DNA of 8,481 nt from Chloroflexota bacterium (GTDB lineage Bacteria; Chloroflexota; Anaerolineae; UBA4142): positions 9,447 through 17,927 of the forward strand of contig JAMCRS010000107.1 of assembly GCA_023380675.1 (NCBI GenBank), read 5' to 3'. A program made the translations under genes and the position numbers. This document shows, piece after piece, positions 1 to 6,918 of the stretch; the stretch's first letter is position 1; every line of letters begins with the position of its first letter. The notes beneath the pieces were generated by a model that saw only the letters and a list, made by a program, of their open reading frames with translations, did no database searches and was not told where the DNA came from.

Positions 1-421
1 CCGGCTGGTTGTCAAACCCCTCTGGCGGCGACGGCGCGTAACCGGACCCGCCGGAGTGAACGCGCAGCGGTCCAGCGCCCAGTCCGGCCGACTCTGCGCC
101 GGCGCGCCGCATCTCCTCGACCCGCGCCTCTTGCGCGGTCGCATACAGATAGCCGCGGCGATTCATGCGGAAGATATTATCGCTTTCACGTGCGAGGTCC
201 TCCAGGATATCGATGCTCCGGTTCATCAGGCTGACCATCGCATCGCCGGGGCCGGGCCACCAATTGCGATAGCATTCGGTGGACTTGTCGCTCGTGAGCG
301 AGAGCGGAGCGCGCTCGTCAATCAGCACCACATTCCGGACGCCGTGCTTGACGGCGAGGTGATAGGCGGCGCTGATGCCCGCGATGCCGGCTCCGCAGAT
401 GACGACGCTGGCGTGGGTCAA
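1..421 (-). CDS. FAD-dependent oxidoreductase (DAO family), N-terminal part, cut by window edge
   Basis: The visible 140 residues are the N-terminus of a flavoprotein of the D-amino-acid oxidase/sarcosine oxidase type (DAO fold). Residues 5-16 form a beta strand leading into the dinucleotide-binding turn GAGIAG (G10, G12, G15), and the second strand ends in an acidic pair, D35-E36, expected to hold the FAD ribose. The substrate is probably an amine or amino acid, but the substrate domain lies outside the window. I chose the TTG start at 419-421 because it lies 6 nt after GGGGAGG (428-434), puts the Rossmann strand at the N-terminus as usual, and has no better in-frame start nearby. It is the last visible gene of the leftward operon, 50 nt after the sulfurtransferase. 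The family is clear from the sequence; the exact substrate is unknown. Confidence 0.85.
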   Translation of the reverse strand, partial: MTHASVVICGAGIAGISAAYHLAVKHGVRNVVLIDERAPLSLTSDKSTECYRNWWPGPGDAMVSLMNRSIDILEDLARESDNIFRMNRRGYLYATAQEARVEEMRRAGAESAGLGAGPLRVHSGGSGYAPSPPEGFDNQP

Positions 422-427
422 GGAGAA

Positions 428-434
428 CCTCCCC
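428..434 (-). promoter_or_regulatory. Ribosome binding site deciding a TTG start
   Basis: On the minus strand this reads GGGGAGG, followed by a 6-nt spacer and TTG at 421-419. Without it the TTG start of the FAD oxidoreductase would be doubtful, since no ATG or GTG opens the frame before the FAD-binding strand. Confidence 0.7.
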
Positions 435-471
435 GAATCGAGAGTGAGAAGAGAAGAGCCCCGTGAATTCG

Positions 472-1332
472 CTAAGGCTCGGGCCCGACCGCGACCGGCG
501 CGCTGTCGTCGCTGCTCCAATCGCTCCAAGAGCCCTGGTACAGCAACGCGTCTTTGTAGCCGGCAAGCTCGAGGGCAAGGATATTCTGACAGGCGTTGAC
601 ACCGCTCCCACAGTACGCGACGATTCGACTCGCGTGGCTCGCGCCGAGCGCGTCGAACCTCGCGCGGAGCGAGGCGGAATCGAGAAAGCGCGGGTCGTCC
701 GGGGAGCGGAGATTTCCGGCGAGCGGCGCGTTCCGCGCGCCGGGAATGTGCCCGGCTTTCGGGTCGATCGGCTCCACGATGCCCTCGTAGCGCTCCCGCA
801 AGCGTGAGTCCAGGACAAGCGCGCTCGGGTCGGAACCGAGCGCGCTCACCTGTGCCCGGTCGACCAGCATGTCCGGGTTCGGTTTTGCGACGAACACGGT
901 CGACTTGAGGGACGGCACCTCGGTCTGGAACGGACGCGTTTCCGCCATCCACCGATTGATCCCGCCGTCCAACAGCGACGCTCGAGCGTGTCCAAAGTAG
1001 CGCAAAAGCCACCACAAGCGCGCGGCGCTCGCCCCGCCGCGATCGTCATATGCGACCACGTGCTTGGCCGCGTCGATGCCGGCGCGCGAGGCGGCGGCGG
1101 CGAACGCGGCCGGCGACGGAAGCGGATGGCGGCCGGGTCCCTGACCGGGAGGCGACGACAGATCGGCCTCGATGTCCAGAAATGCGGCTCCGGGGACATG
1201 ACCGCGTAGATACTCTTGCCGGCCGTTCTTGTCTTTCTCGAACAGGTACCAGCGCACGTCAACGATCCGAAGGTCCGGATCGTTCAGGTGCGCCGCCAGC
1301 CATTCAGTGCTGACGAGGGGATTGGCGCTCAT
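472..1332 (-). CDS. Sulfurtransferase with tandem rhodanese domains (thiosulfate/3-mercaptopyruvate type)
   Basis: A 286-residue protein with the two rhodanese domains typical of this family (about 280 residues). Domain 1 (about 8-130) is the non-catalytic copy: its active-site position reads AYDDRGG, with no cysteine. Domain 2 (about 155-280) carries the catalytic Cys241 in the loop CGSGVNA, closer to the CG(S/T)GVTA of 3-mercaptopyruvate sulfurtransferases (SseA) than to classical thiosulfate rhodaneses. The terminal YQGSWSDWS is also a family signature. It would move sulfane sulfur onto cyanide, thiols or a protein acceptor in the cytoplasm; no signal peptide is visible. The ATG at 1330-1332 follows AAAGGAG closely. 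It lies 22 nt after the aldo/keto reductase, so co-transcription is likely. The donor preference is inferred from the loop only. Confidence 0.93.
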   Translation of the reverse strand: MSANPLVSTEWLAAHLNDPDLRIVDVRWYLFEKDKNGRQEYLRGHVPGAAFLDIEADLSSPPGQGPGRHPLPSPAAFAAAASRAGIDAAKHVVAYDDRGGASAARLWWLLRYFGHARASLLDGGINRWMAETRPFQTEVPSLKSTVFVAKPNPDMLVDRAQVSALGSDPSALVLDSRLRERYEGIVEPIDPKAGHIPGARNAPLAGNLRSPDDPRFLDSASLRARFDALGASHASRIVAYCGSGVNACQNILALELAGYKDALLYQGSWSDWSSDDSAPVAVGPEP

Positions 1333-1354
1333 GGCTCTCCTTTGGATGCGACGA

Positions 1355-2347
1355 TTACCGATAATCCGACTCTGGTTCCGGCTTGTTGTCGAGTATGTCC
1401 TCGATGCGCGCCATCACGTCGGGCGTCAATTTGGAAGCGACGTCCAGCGCTTTCATGTTCTCCACCACCTGCTCCGGTTTGGAGGCGCCGGTGATGACCG
1501 TGCTGACATTGGGGTTTTTGAGGCACCAGGCCAACGCCAATTGTGAAGTCGAGCAGGTCAGGTCACGGCTGACCGACGCAAGCTTTTTGACCTTTTCGAT
1601 CTTTGGCCGGGCCAGCTCGCTTTCAAAATCCTCACGCAGCCACTCGTATCCCTTCATGGTCGCACGGGTCCCCTGGGGAATGCCCTCGTTGTATTTACCG
1701 GTCAAGAGTCCGCTCGCGAGCGGACTCCAGATCGTGGTGCCGAGGCCGATCTCTTTGTAGAGATGAGCGTATTCTTTTTCGACGCGTTCGCGATGGAACA
1801 TGTTGTACTGCGGTTGCTCCATTTGCGGCGGAGTCAAGTGCTCGCGGCGCGCAATGCCATAGGCCTCGGCGATCTGCGCGGCGCTCCATTCGCTCGTGCC
1901 CCAGTAGAGCGCGAGCCCGTGGTCGATCAGGTAGTTCATCGCGCGGACCGTCTCCTCGATCGGTGTCCAGGGGTCCGGCCGGTGGCAAAAGACTAGGTCG
2001 ACATACTCCGTCTGAAGGCGGCCGAGCGACCGCTGCGCGGCCTCGAAAATGTGTTTGCGCGACAAGCCGGTATTGTTCGGTCCCTTGCCGCCCCAAAAGA
2101 TCTTGGTCGAAACGACGAGGTCGGTGCGTTTCCAACCCAGTTTGCGAATAACATTCCCCATGACTTGTTCGGCATTCCCTTGCGCGTATGCTTCCGCGTT
2201 GTCGAAAAAATTGACGCCCGCGTCGTAAGCAATCTTCATGCATTCGAGCGCGACCTCTTCGCCGACCTGGCCGCCGTAGGTCACCCACGCGCCCAACGAG
2301 AGCGCGGACACCTGCAGCCCGGCCGATCCAAGATGCCGGTATTCCAC
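1355..2347 (-). CDS. Aldo/keto reductase, Kv-channel beta-subunit-like (AKR6 type)
   Basis: A complete 330-residue NADPH-dependent (beta/alpha)8 reductase of carbonyl compounds. The catalytic tetrad is visible as D49, Y54 (in DNAEAY), K82 (in STKIFWGG) and H122 (in CHRPD). Further family marks are GTSEWS at 150-155, [12 protein letters not shown] at 208-219, and the cofactor segment [13 protein letters not shown] at 285-297. The overall pattern (YGGQVGEE near the start, GMxx-like tail) matches bacterial relatives of Kv-beta subunits. Kv-beta proteins have Asn at the His122 position; here the normal His is kept, so it should be catalytically competent. The GTG start at 2345-2347 has GGAGG at 2353-2357 with a 5-nt spacer. 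It is the first gene of the leftward operon, with a -10 box just upstream. The physiological substrate cannot be read from sequence. Confidence 0.95.
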   Translation of the reverse strand: MEYRHLGSAGLQVSALSLGAWVTYGGQVGEEVALECMKIAYDAGVNFFDNAEAYAQGNAEQVMGNVIRKLGWKRTDLVVSTKIFWGGKGPNNTGLSRKHIFEAAQRSLGRLQTEYVDLVFCHRPDPWTPIEETVRAMNYLIDHGLALYWGTSEWSAAQIAEAYGIARREHLTPPQMEQPQYNMFHRERVEKEYAHLYKEIGLGTTIWSPLASGLLTGKYNEGIPQGTRATMKGYEWLREDFESELARPKIEKVKKLASVSRDLTCSTSQLALAWCLKNPNVSTVITGASKPEQVVENMKALDVASKLTPDVMARIEDILDNKPEPESDYR

Positions 2348-2379
2348 GTGTTCCTCCTTGCATTTAATGTACCTGACAT

Positions 2380-2385
2380 ATTATA
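2380..2385 (-). promoter_or_regulatory. Candidate -10 box for the aldo/keto reductase operon
   Basis: The minus strand reads TATAAT exactly, giving a predicted transcript start near 2373 and a leader of about 25 nt that keeps the GGAGG site. No convincing -35 box is seen 16-18 bp upstream (about 2402-2409), so the promoter may be weak or activator dependent. A rival pair, TTGAGT (2385-2390) with TTAAAT (2362-2367), would start transcription inside the ribosome binding site and is less likely. Confidence 0.45.
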
Positions 2386-2433
2386 CTCAAAAACCGCATT
2401 CCGGTGGACGACGAATGACTCAAGTCCAACAGC

Positions 2434-2462
2434 TAGACAGCCCGGCGGAATGGTGTTATCAT
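2434..2462 (+). promoter_or_regulatory. Sigma70-type promoter with extended -10 for the amylase-dinB pair
   Basis: TAGACA (2434-2439, one mismatch to TTGACA), a 17-bp spacer ending in TGT, then TATCAT (2457-2462). TGT directly before the hexamer makes a TGn extended -10. The predicted start near 2469 gives a leader of about 35 nt that contains the GGAGG at 2491-2495. A second, weaker candidate on the same strand is TTGCAT (2358-2363), 18 bp, TATACT (2382-2387). The rest of the 156-bp divergent region 2348-2503 shows no clear operator or hairpin. Confidence 0.6.
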
Positions 2463-2490
2463 TGCGCCCATTTGATTCTCATCGCGACGC

Positions 2491-2495
2491 GGAGG
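2491..2495 (+). promoter_or_regulatory. Ribosome binding site deciding the TTG start of the amylase
   Basis: GGAGG sits 8 nt before TTG at 2504-2506. The alternative in-frame ATG at 2450 has no proper Shine-Dalgarno and lies within the spacer of the predicted promoter, upstream of the predicted transcript start, so the TTG is preferred. Confidence 0.65.
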
Positions 2496-2503
2496 AAAAC
2501 AGT

Positions 2504-3967
2504 TTGACGCAGGTCATCACGCCCGAATGGGTGCGGGACGCCATATTCTACCAGATTTTCCCAGACCGATTTGCCAAGAGCTCGAGCCTCCACAAGCCGG
2601 GGAACCTCGAGCCATGGGACACACCGCCCTCGACTTTCGGCTTCAAGGGCGGCGATCTGTACGGAGTCGTGGAACATCTCGACTATCTGCGCGATCTGGG
2701 CGTCGATACGATCTACTTTACGCCCATTTTCCAGTCCACGGCCAACCACCGTTATCACACGTTCGACTATTTTTCGGTCGACCCGATCCTGGGAGGGAAC
2801 GCCGCGTTCGCGGCGTTGATCAACGCCGCGCACGAGCGCGGACTGCGCGTCATCCTCGACGGCGTGTTCAATCACGCCAGCCGCGGGTTTTACCAGTTCA
2901 ATCACACGCTGGAGAACGGGAAAGCGTCGCCGTACGTGGATTGGTTCACATTCCGAGGCTTTCCGGTGCACGCGTACGACGGCCCGATCAATTACGACAC
3001 GTGGTGGGGTCTGCCAGCGCTGCCCAAGCTCAATTACAAGAACAACGATGTACGCGAGTTCATCCTATCCGTCGCCGAGCACTGGATTCGGGAGGGGGCG
3101 GACGGGTGGCGACTGGACGTGCCGGGGGAGATCGACGACGACGAGTTTTGGCGTGAGTTCCGCCGCCGCGTCAAGGCAGCCAACTCACAGGCTTACATCG
3201 TCGGCGAGATCTGGCACCCGGCGCAGCGGTGGCTGCAGGGCGATCAATTCGACGCCGTCATGAACTATCAGTTCACGCGGGCATGCATCTGTTTCTTCGT
3301 CGACCTCGACGACACATCGCGGCAACTGACGCGGGGCCACTCGTACGGCGAGGTACGCCCTATCGACGCAGTGGAGTTTTCGAAAAGTCTGGACGAGATG
3401 CTGCGGCTCTATCCGCCGGAGATCGCGTTTTCGCAAATGAACCTGCTCGACAGCCACGACACGGCGCGGTTTGTCACGGTCGCCCACGGCGACCGCACCG
3501 CGCTCGAGCTGGCGATGCTCACGATGTTCACGTATCCGGGTGCGCCGCAAATCTATTACGGAGACGAGATCGCCATGGAAGGGCAGAACGACCCTGACAA
3601 CCGACGCGGGATGATCTGGGACCCCGGCGAATCGAATCGGCAGGCGCTCGATACTACCAAGCGACTGATTGCGCTGCGGCGGAAGCACGGCGCGCTCCGT
3701 CGCGGCGAGTTCACGAACCTTTATGCCAGCGGCAAGGCGCTGGCGTACGCGCGCAGGCTACCGGAGGAGACTGTCATCGTCGCGGTGAACGCCGGGCGAG
3801 AGCCGGTCACCTTCGACCTCCCCACCGGCGCGGTCGTCCCGGACGGAACCCGACTGGTGGACGAGTGGTCGGGCGAGGTGCTCGTGGCTGCCGAAGGGGT
3901 CGTGGCCTCGATAGACCTCCAGGCCCGACAGGGCCGCGTACTGGCCGCGGACCCGCGTGCAGCTTAG
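2504..3967 (+). CDS. GH13 alpha-amylase family glycosidase (neopullulanase/cyclomaltodextrinase-like)
   Basis: With the TTG start this is 487 residues. All four GH13 signature regions are present: DGVFNH (119-124), GWRLD with the nucleophile D205, IVGEIWH with the acid/base E235, and LLDSHD with the transition-state stabiliser D319. The AIFYQIFPDRF opening (13-23) and the PQIYYGDEIAMEGQNDPDNRR stretch late in the barrel are typical of the neopullulanase/cyclomaltodextrinase group. It should hydrolyse alpha-1,4 (perhaps alpha-1,6) bonds in maltodextrins. There is no signal peptide, so it is probably cytoplasmic. Classical neopullulanases carry an N-terminal domain of about 120 residues used for dimerisation; it is absent here, as the catalytic domain begins within about 10 residues of the start. 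The C-terminal 90 or so residues fit the usual beta domain. The frame is open far upstream of TTG, but that part is only antisense to the reductase gene. Exact specificity is not determined. Confidence 0.93.
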   Translation: MTQVITPEWVRDAIFYQIFPDRFAKSSSLHKPGNLEPWDTPPSTFGFKGGDLYGVVEHLDYLRDLGVDTIYFTPIFQSTANHRYHTFDYFSVDPILGGNAAFAALINAAHERGLRVILDGVFNHASRGFYQFNHTLENGKASPYVDWFTFRGFPVHAYDGPINYDTWWGLPALPKLNYKNNDVREFILSVAEHWIREGADGWRLDVPGEIDDDEFWREFRRRVKAANSQAYIVGEIWHPAQRWLQGDQFDAVMNYQFTRACICFFVDLDDTSRQLTRGHSYGEVRPIDAVEFSKSLDEMLRLYPPEIAFSQMNLLDSHDTARFVTVAHGDRTALELAMLTMFTYPGAPQIYYGDEIAMEGQNDPDNRRGMIWDPGESNRQALDTTKRLIALRRKHGALRRGEFTNLYASGKALAYARRLPEETVIVAVNAGREPVTFDLPTGAVVPDGTRLVDEWSGEVLVAAEGVVASIDLQARQGRVLAADPRAA

Positions 3968-3985
3968 GGGATCGAGCGGACAGCG

Positions 3986-5104
3986 ATGACGGCACGCGCC
4001 AGCGCGGACTCGAAACGCGGACGGGAGAATCCGCTAGACTCTGCCCCGCGTCAGATCTTTCACCTCGACCTCGACGCGTTTTTTGCCTCCGTGGAAGTGT
4101 TGCTCAATCCAGAGCTCGCCGGCAAGCCCCTGATCGTTTCCATGGGCAATCCGGAAGGCCGGGGGGTCGTTTCGACCGCGTCGTACGAGGCGCGCAAGTT
4201 CGGCGTCCACAGCGCCATGCCGTTGTTCCAGGCGGCGCGTTTGTGTCCGCAGGCGATCATCGTGCCGGTGAGACATCGCGTCTACTCCGACTATTCGCGG
4301 CGCGTGATGGCCATCCTCCGCGAGGCATCGCCGCTGATGGAACAGGTTTCGATCGACGAAGCGTACGTCGAGATTCCGGCGGACCGGGACGCCGCCGCCG
4401 TCGCGGCCGAGGTACAGGCCCGCATCAAACGCGAGCTCCAGCTGGACTGCACGATCGGCGTGGCGAGCAACAAACTCGTCGCCAAGATCGCATGCAATAC
4501 CGTCAAGCCGCGCGGACTTGTTTCGGTACCGCGCGGCGCAGAGCAGACATTCCTCGCGCCGCTCGCGATCGACCGGCTGCCGGGCGCGGGCAAGGCGACC
4601 CGGGTCAAATTGCAGCGCTGGAATGTAAAGACCATCGGCGATCTCGCACGCGTGCCGATCGAAGAACTGCGGTCGGCGTTCGGGCGAACGGGCGCCTATT
4701 TGCACGCGGCCGCGCTCGGCCAGGACGACTCTCCAATCGTGACGGAATGGAAGCCCAAGTCCGTCAGCGAAGAAAACACTTTTGAACGCGATACGCGCGA
4801 CGCCGCGCAAGTGGAGAAACTGATCGAAGAGATGGGCGAAGGAGTCGCACGTCAGTTGGCGCGGGAGGGTTATCGAGCACGCACGATCGTGTTAAAGCTT
4901 CGCTATGGCGACTTTACGACGGTCACGCGTCAGACGACGCTGGCCGCTCCAACCGACGACGCGGCAGAGATTTGCACTACTGCGAACCGGCTGCTGCGGG
5001 ACCACTGGGAACAACGACGCGCGCTGCGACTGGTTGGCGTCGGCGCACACAATCTAGTCGAGGCGTCAAGCGCGCAGCAGCTTCAGCTCGAGTTGGGCCT
5101 GTAG
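3986..5104 (+). CDS. dinB: DNA polymerase IV (Y-family translesion polymerase)
   Basis: A full-length 372-residue Y-family polymerase. The palm motifs are HLDLDAFFASVE (metal ligand D28; F33 at the steric-gate position) and SIDEAY (D124, E125 catalytic acids). Finger residues SYEARKFGVHSAMP (66-79) and the helix-hairpin-helix region (about 193-215) follow the usual order, then a little-finger domain (about 255-360). The last six residues, QLELGL, form a textbook C-terminal beta-clamp binding motif, so it should work at replication forks. About 25 residues precede the conserved HLD, some 20 more than in E. coli DinB. The ATG is the first in-frame start after the amylase stop, 18 nt away and in the same frame, with only a weak Shine-Dalgarno, which suggests co-transcription and possible translational coupling. 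No LexA box is apparent directly upstream. Confidence 0.96.
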   Translation: MTARASADSKRGRENPLDSAPRQIFHLDLDAFFASVEVLLNPELAGKPLIVSMGNPEGRGVVSTASYEARKFGVHSAMPLFQAARLCPQAIIVPVRHRVYSDYSRRVMAILREASPLMEQVSIDEAYVEIPADRDAAAVAAEVQARIKRELQLDCTIGVASNKLVAKIACNTVKPRGLVSVPRGAEQTFLAPLAIDRLPGAGKATRVKLQRWNVKTIGDLARVPIEELRSAFGRTGAYLHAAALGQDDSPIVTEWKPKSVSEENTFERDTRDAAQVEKLIEEMGEGVARQLAREGYRARTIVLKLRYGDFTTVTRQTTLAAPTDDAAEICTTANRLLRDHWEQRRALRLVGVGAHNLVEASSAQQLQLELGL

Positions 5105-5134
5105 TCCGCTGCCATCCGAGAAACGTTCGCGATT

Positions 5135-6295
5135 TCATCCGCGGCGATCATCCAAGCGGTCGCGCGGAAGAAAACATGCAAGCGCAGAAGCGGCCATCGG
5201 CATCACGGCGTTCCACCCCATCGTCGGAAGCAGCCCCGCCTGATCGGCGATAAAGCCGTTGACACCAACCCCAATCGCTCCGGCTACGAACGTGAACCCG
5301 AGGACGATCCCGGATGCCAGTCCGAGTCCGCTGGGAGCGAGGCTCTGCGCCATGACGAGCGTGACCGGGAGCGACGCCCCGATCGCGACCCCGAGCAGAG
5401 GCGCCCACACGAAGGTGGCCCACCCGGTCGCGTGCATCAAGCCCCACAAGGCCGGCCCGATCAGCCCCGTGGAAACGACGAGGACGCGCCGACGGCCGAT
5501 CCGGTCGGAGAGCGAACCTCCGAGCAAGCCGCCCAGCGCAAGGGGAAGCAGAATGGCGAACAGAATAGCGCTGGCGGCATCCGTCGTCATGCCCTGCGCT
5601 CGATAGATCTGCGGGATATAGGTCGTGATGCTGGTCTGGATCCACGAGCGCAAAAAGATGACGAGTCCCAGAGTGACAACCACGCCGAACGCGGCATGCG
5701 TGGCCGACGCGCCCGCCGGCGAACTCGAGTGTTCGGAGCGGGACCGGCTGGAAATGAGGATCCAAGTGAGCAACACGCATTGTCCGAGGCCGAAGACCCC
5801 AAGCGTCTCGCCGAGCCGGCCGCCGGCGAGTGCGACGCTGGCGGTCATCGCGAGCGGACCAAAGGCGTAGCCCGTATTCCCGCCGAGCATAAAGATCGAC
5901 GCCGCGCTTCCCCGCTGCTCGGCCGGCGCCTGAGCGGCCAGCTTGGCGCCCTGAGGATGAAATGCCGCCGATCCAAGGCCGGCGAGCGCGGCCAGGATAA
6001 GAACGATTGCATACTGATCCACAAAACGCATGATGCCAACGCTGGTCGCGGACCCGGCCACGCCGAGGATGGCGAGGACGCGGGCGCCGCGGTGATCTCC
6101 GAGCCAGCCGAAGAAGGGTTGACTGAGGGAGGACGTCAGGCTGTACGTCATCGACGCGATACCGACCTGGGTATAGGTCAAGCCCAGCTGATCGGTCAAC
6201 AGCAGCAGCAGCACGGGAAGCATACCCGAGTACAGGTCGACACTAAAGTGTCCGAGGGTAGCGCCGATCAGAGATCGGTTATGCAGCAACGACAT
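5135..6295 (-). CDS. MFS transporter, fosmidomycin-resistance (Fsr)-like
   Basis: A 386-residue inner-membrane protein with a 12-helix MFS layout: about six hydrophobic segments, a polar central loop (about 182-200, rich in Ser and Arg), then six more. The loop between helices 2 and 3 has the motif-A-like GWLGDHRGAR (63-72), repeated in the second half as SLSDRIGRRR (261-270). Two stretches are close to E. coli Fsr: GLGSAAFHPQGAKLA (106-120) and SIFMLGGNTGYAFGPL (133-148). The likely role is proton-driven efflux of a small molecule; the substrate is unknown. I chose the ATG at 6293-6295 because the preceding 90 codons of open frame only run antisense to the lipoprotein gene. GGGGAGGG (6308-6315) is 12 nt upstream, slightly far, so a CTG immediately before the ATG is a minor alternative. 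It converges with dinB across 30 bp. Confidence 0.93.
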   Translation of the reverse strand: MSLLHNRSLIGATLGHFSVDLYSGMLPVLLLLLTDQLGLTYTQVGIASMTYSLTSSLSQPFFGWLGDHRGARVLAILGVAGSATSVGIMRFVDQYAIVLILAALAGLGSAAFHPQGAKLAAQAPAEQRGSAASIFMLGGNTGYAFGPLAMTASVALAGGRLGETLGVFGLGQCVLLTWILISSRSRSEHSSSPAGASATHAAFGVVVTLGLVIFLRSWIQTSITTYIPQIYRAQGMTTDAASAILFAILLPLALGGLLGGSLSDRIGRRRVLVVSTGLIGPALWGLMHATGWATFVWAPLLGVAIGASLPVTLVMAQSLAPSGLGLASGIVLGFTFVAGAIGVGVNGFIADQAGLLPTMGWNAVMPMAASALACFLPRDRLDDRRG

Positions 6296-6315
6296 CAGCG
6301 GTTCGATCCCTCCCC

Positions 6316-6344
6316 TTGTATTCCCCCTCGACTTGTGGTAGGAT
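6316..6344 (+). promoter_or_regulatory. Sigma70-type promoter of the lipoprotein gene
   Basis: TTGTAT (6316-6321), a 17-bp spacer ending in TGG, then TAGGAT (6339-6344), again with a TGn extended -10. The predicted start near 6351 leaves a leader of about 45 nt ending in AGGAGG (6385-6390), 5 nt before the ATG. The box lies in the divergent gap 6296-6395 shared with the MFS gene, and overlaps the stretch just upstream of that gene's ribosome binding site. I see no convincing promoter for the MFS gene on the other strand. Confidence 0.6.
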
Positions 6345-6395
6345 GCCGCCCATCGCACTTCAGGAGACACGTAGGACGAACACCAGGAGGAACAA

Positions 6396-6896
6396 ATGAA
6401 GCGCAAATACCTCGCAGTTCTGAGCGTGGTAGTGCTCGCGGGCGCCTTGGGCTGCGGGCTGATCGATTCGGTGGTCGGGAACGTGACCGGCGCGAACAAG
6501 GCGGGCACGGTCACCGACCTGTGGCCGGACGTTCCGCGGATGGACGGGCTGAACAAGAGCGACATTCAGCTGCCGCTCGCCGGGCAATTGGCGGTCAAAG
6601 CCATGTCGCAGGGAAGCTTTGACTTTATCGCCTTTACGACGAGCCAGACGTCGCAGGACGTGGTAAACTATTACACCGAAGACCGAATGAAGTCGGCTGG
6701 CTGGGCGTCAGACACCGGCACAGGCGGATGTCAGGTCGGCGACAGCAGCAGCAGCAGCGGCGGCGTCTGCATCTTTGAGCGGAGCGACGGCGGAAAGACC
6801 ACCGGCTTGATGATCGTCATCGCGCAGGACGACAGCACAAAACAGACTCAATTGTTCTTCATCCGAATTACGGACGTAGGGACCCCGACGAAGTAG
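6396..6896 (+). CDS. Predicted lipoprotein of unknown function
   Basis: A 166-residue protein. The first 20 residues are a lipoprotein signal peptide: MKRK, a hydrophobic core, then the lipobox ALGC with Cys20 as the lipidated residue. The mature protein is small. The central stretch SFDFIAFTTSQTSQDVVNYY and the following MKSAGW resemble the 'VVxFYxxxLxxxGW' element seen in many small secreted proteins of unknown function. Two cysteines flank a serine-rich loop (GGCQVGDSSSSSGGVC, about residues 109-124) and could form a disulphide. The C-terminal part (ITRITDVG-like strands) looks mostly beta. The AGGAGG site and ATG start are excellent. It stands alone between two convergent or divergent neighbours, so context gives no function. 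I do not recognise a named family. Confidence 0.88.
   Translation: MKRKYLAVLSVVVLAGALGCGLIDSVVGNVTGANKAGTVTDLWPDVPRMDGLNKSDIQLPLAGQLAVKAMSQGSFDFIAFTTSQTSQDVVNYYTEDRMKSAGWASDTGTGGCQVGDSSSSSGGVCIFERSDGGKTTGLMIVIAQDDSTKQTQLFFIRITDVGTPTK
6743..6758 (+). repeat. CAG trinucleotide tract (five units) inside the lipoprotein gene
   Basis: Five perfect CAG units plus one base, read in frame as AGC and encoding five serines. They lie between the two cysteines of the lipoprotein loop. Slippage in this tract would change the loop length in whole residues without breaking the frame. Confidence 0.8.
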
Positions 6897-6918
6897 ATTC
6901 TCTTTCAACTCCGACCGG

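Noticed and set aside
2051..2503. Open frame of 151 codons in phase with and upstream of the amylase, antisense to the aldo/keto reductase
   Set aside because: It is the complement of a clearly real, high-GC gene, has no amylase-family content, and is separated from the enzyme by a good promoter and ribosome binding site.
3865..4785. Plus-strand open frame of about 300 codons overlapping the amylase end and dinB
   Set aside because: It is an out-of-phase shadow, Arg/Gly/Pro rich, while the dinB frame has all catalytic motifs.
6296..6565. N-terminal extension of the MFS frame by 90 codons
   Set aside because: It runs antisense through the start of the lipoprotein gene and its promoter, and adds no transmembrane segment matching the family; the ATG at 6295 gives the usual length.
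5432..6622. Long plus-strand open frame of nearly 400 codons opposite the MFS gene
   Set aside because: Its translation is rich in Arg, Gly, Ala and Glu without any recognisable motif, as expected of the complement of a high-GC membrane-protein gene.
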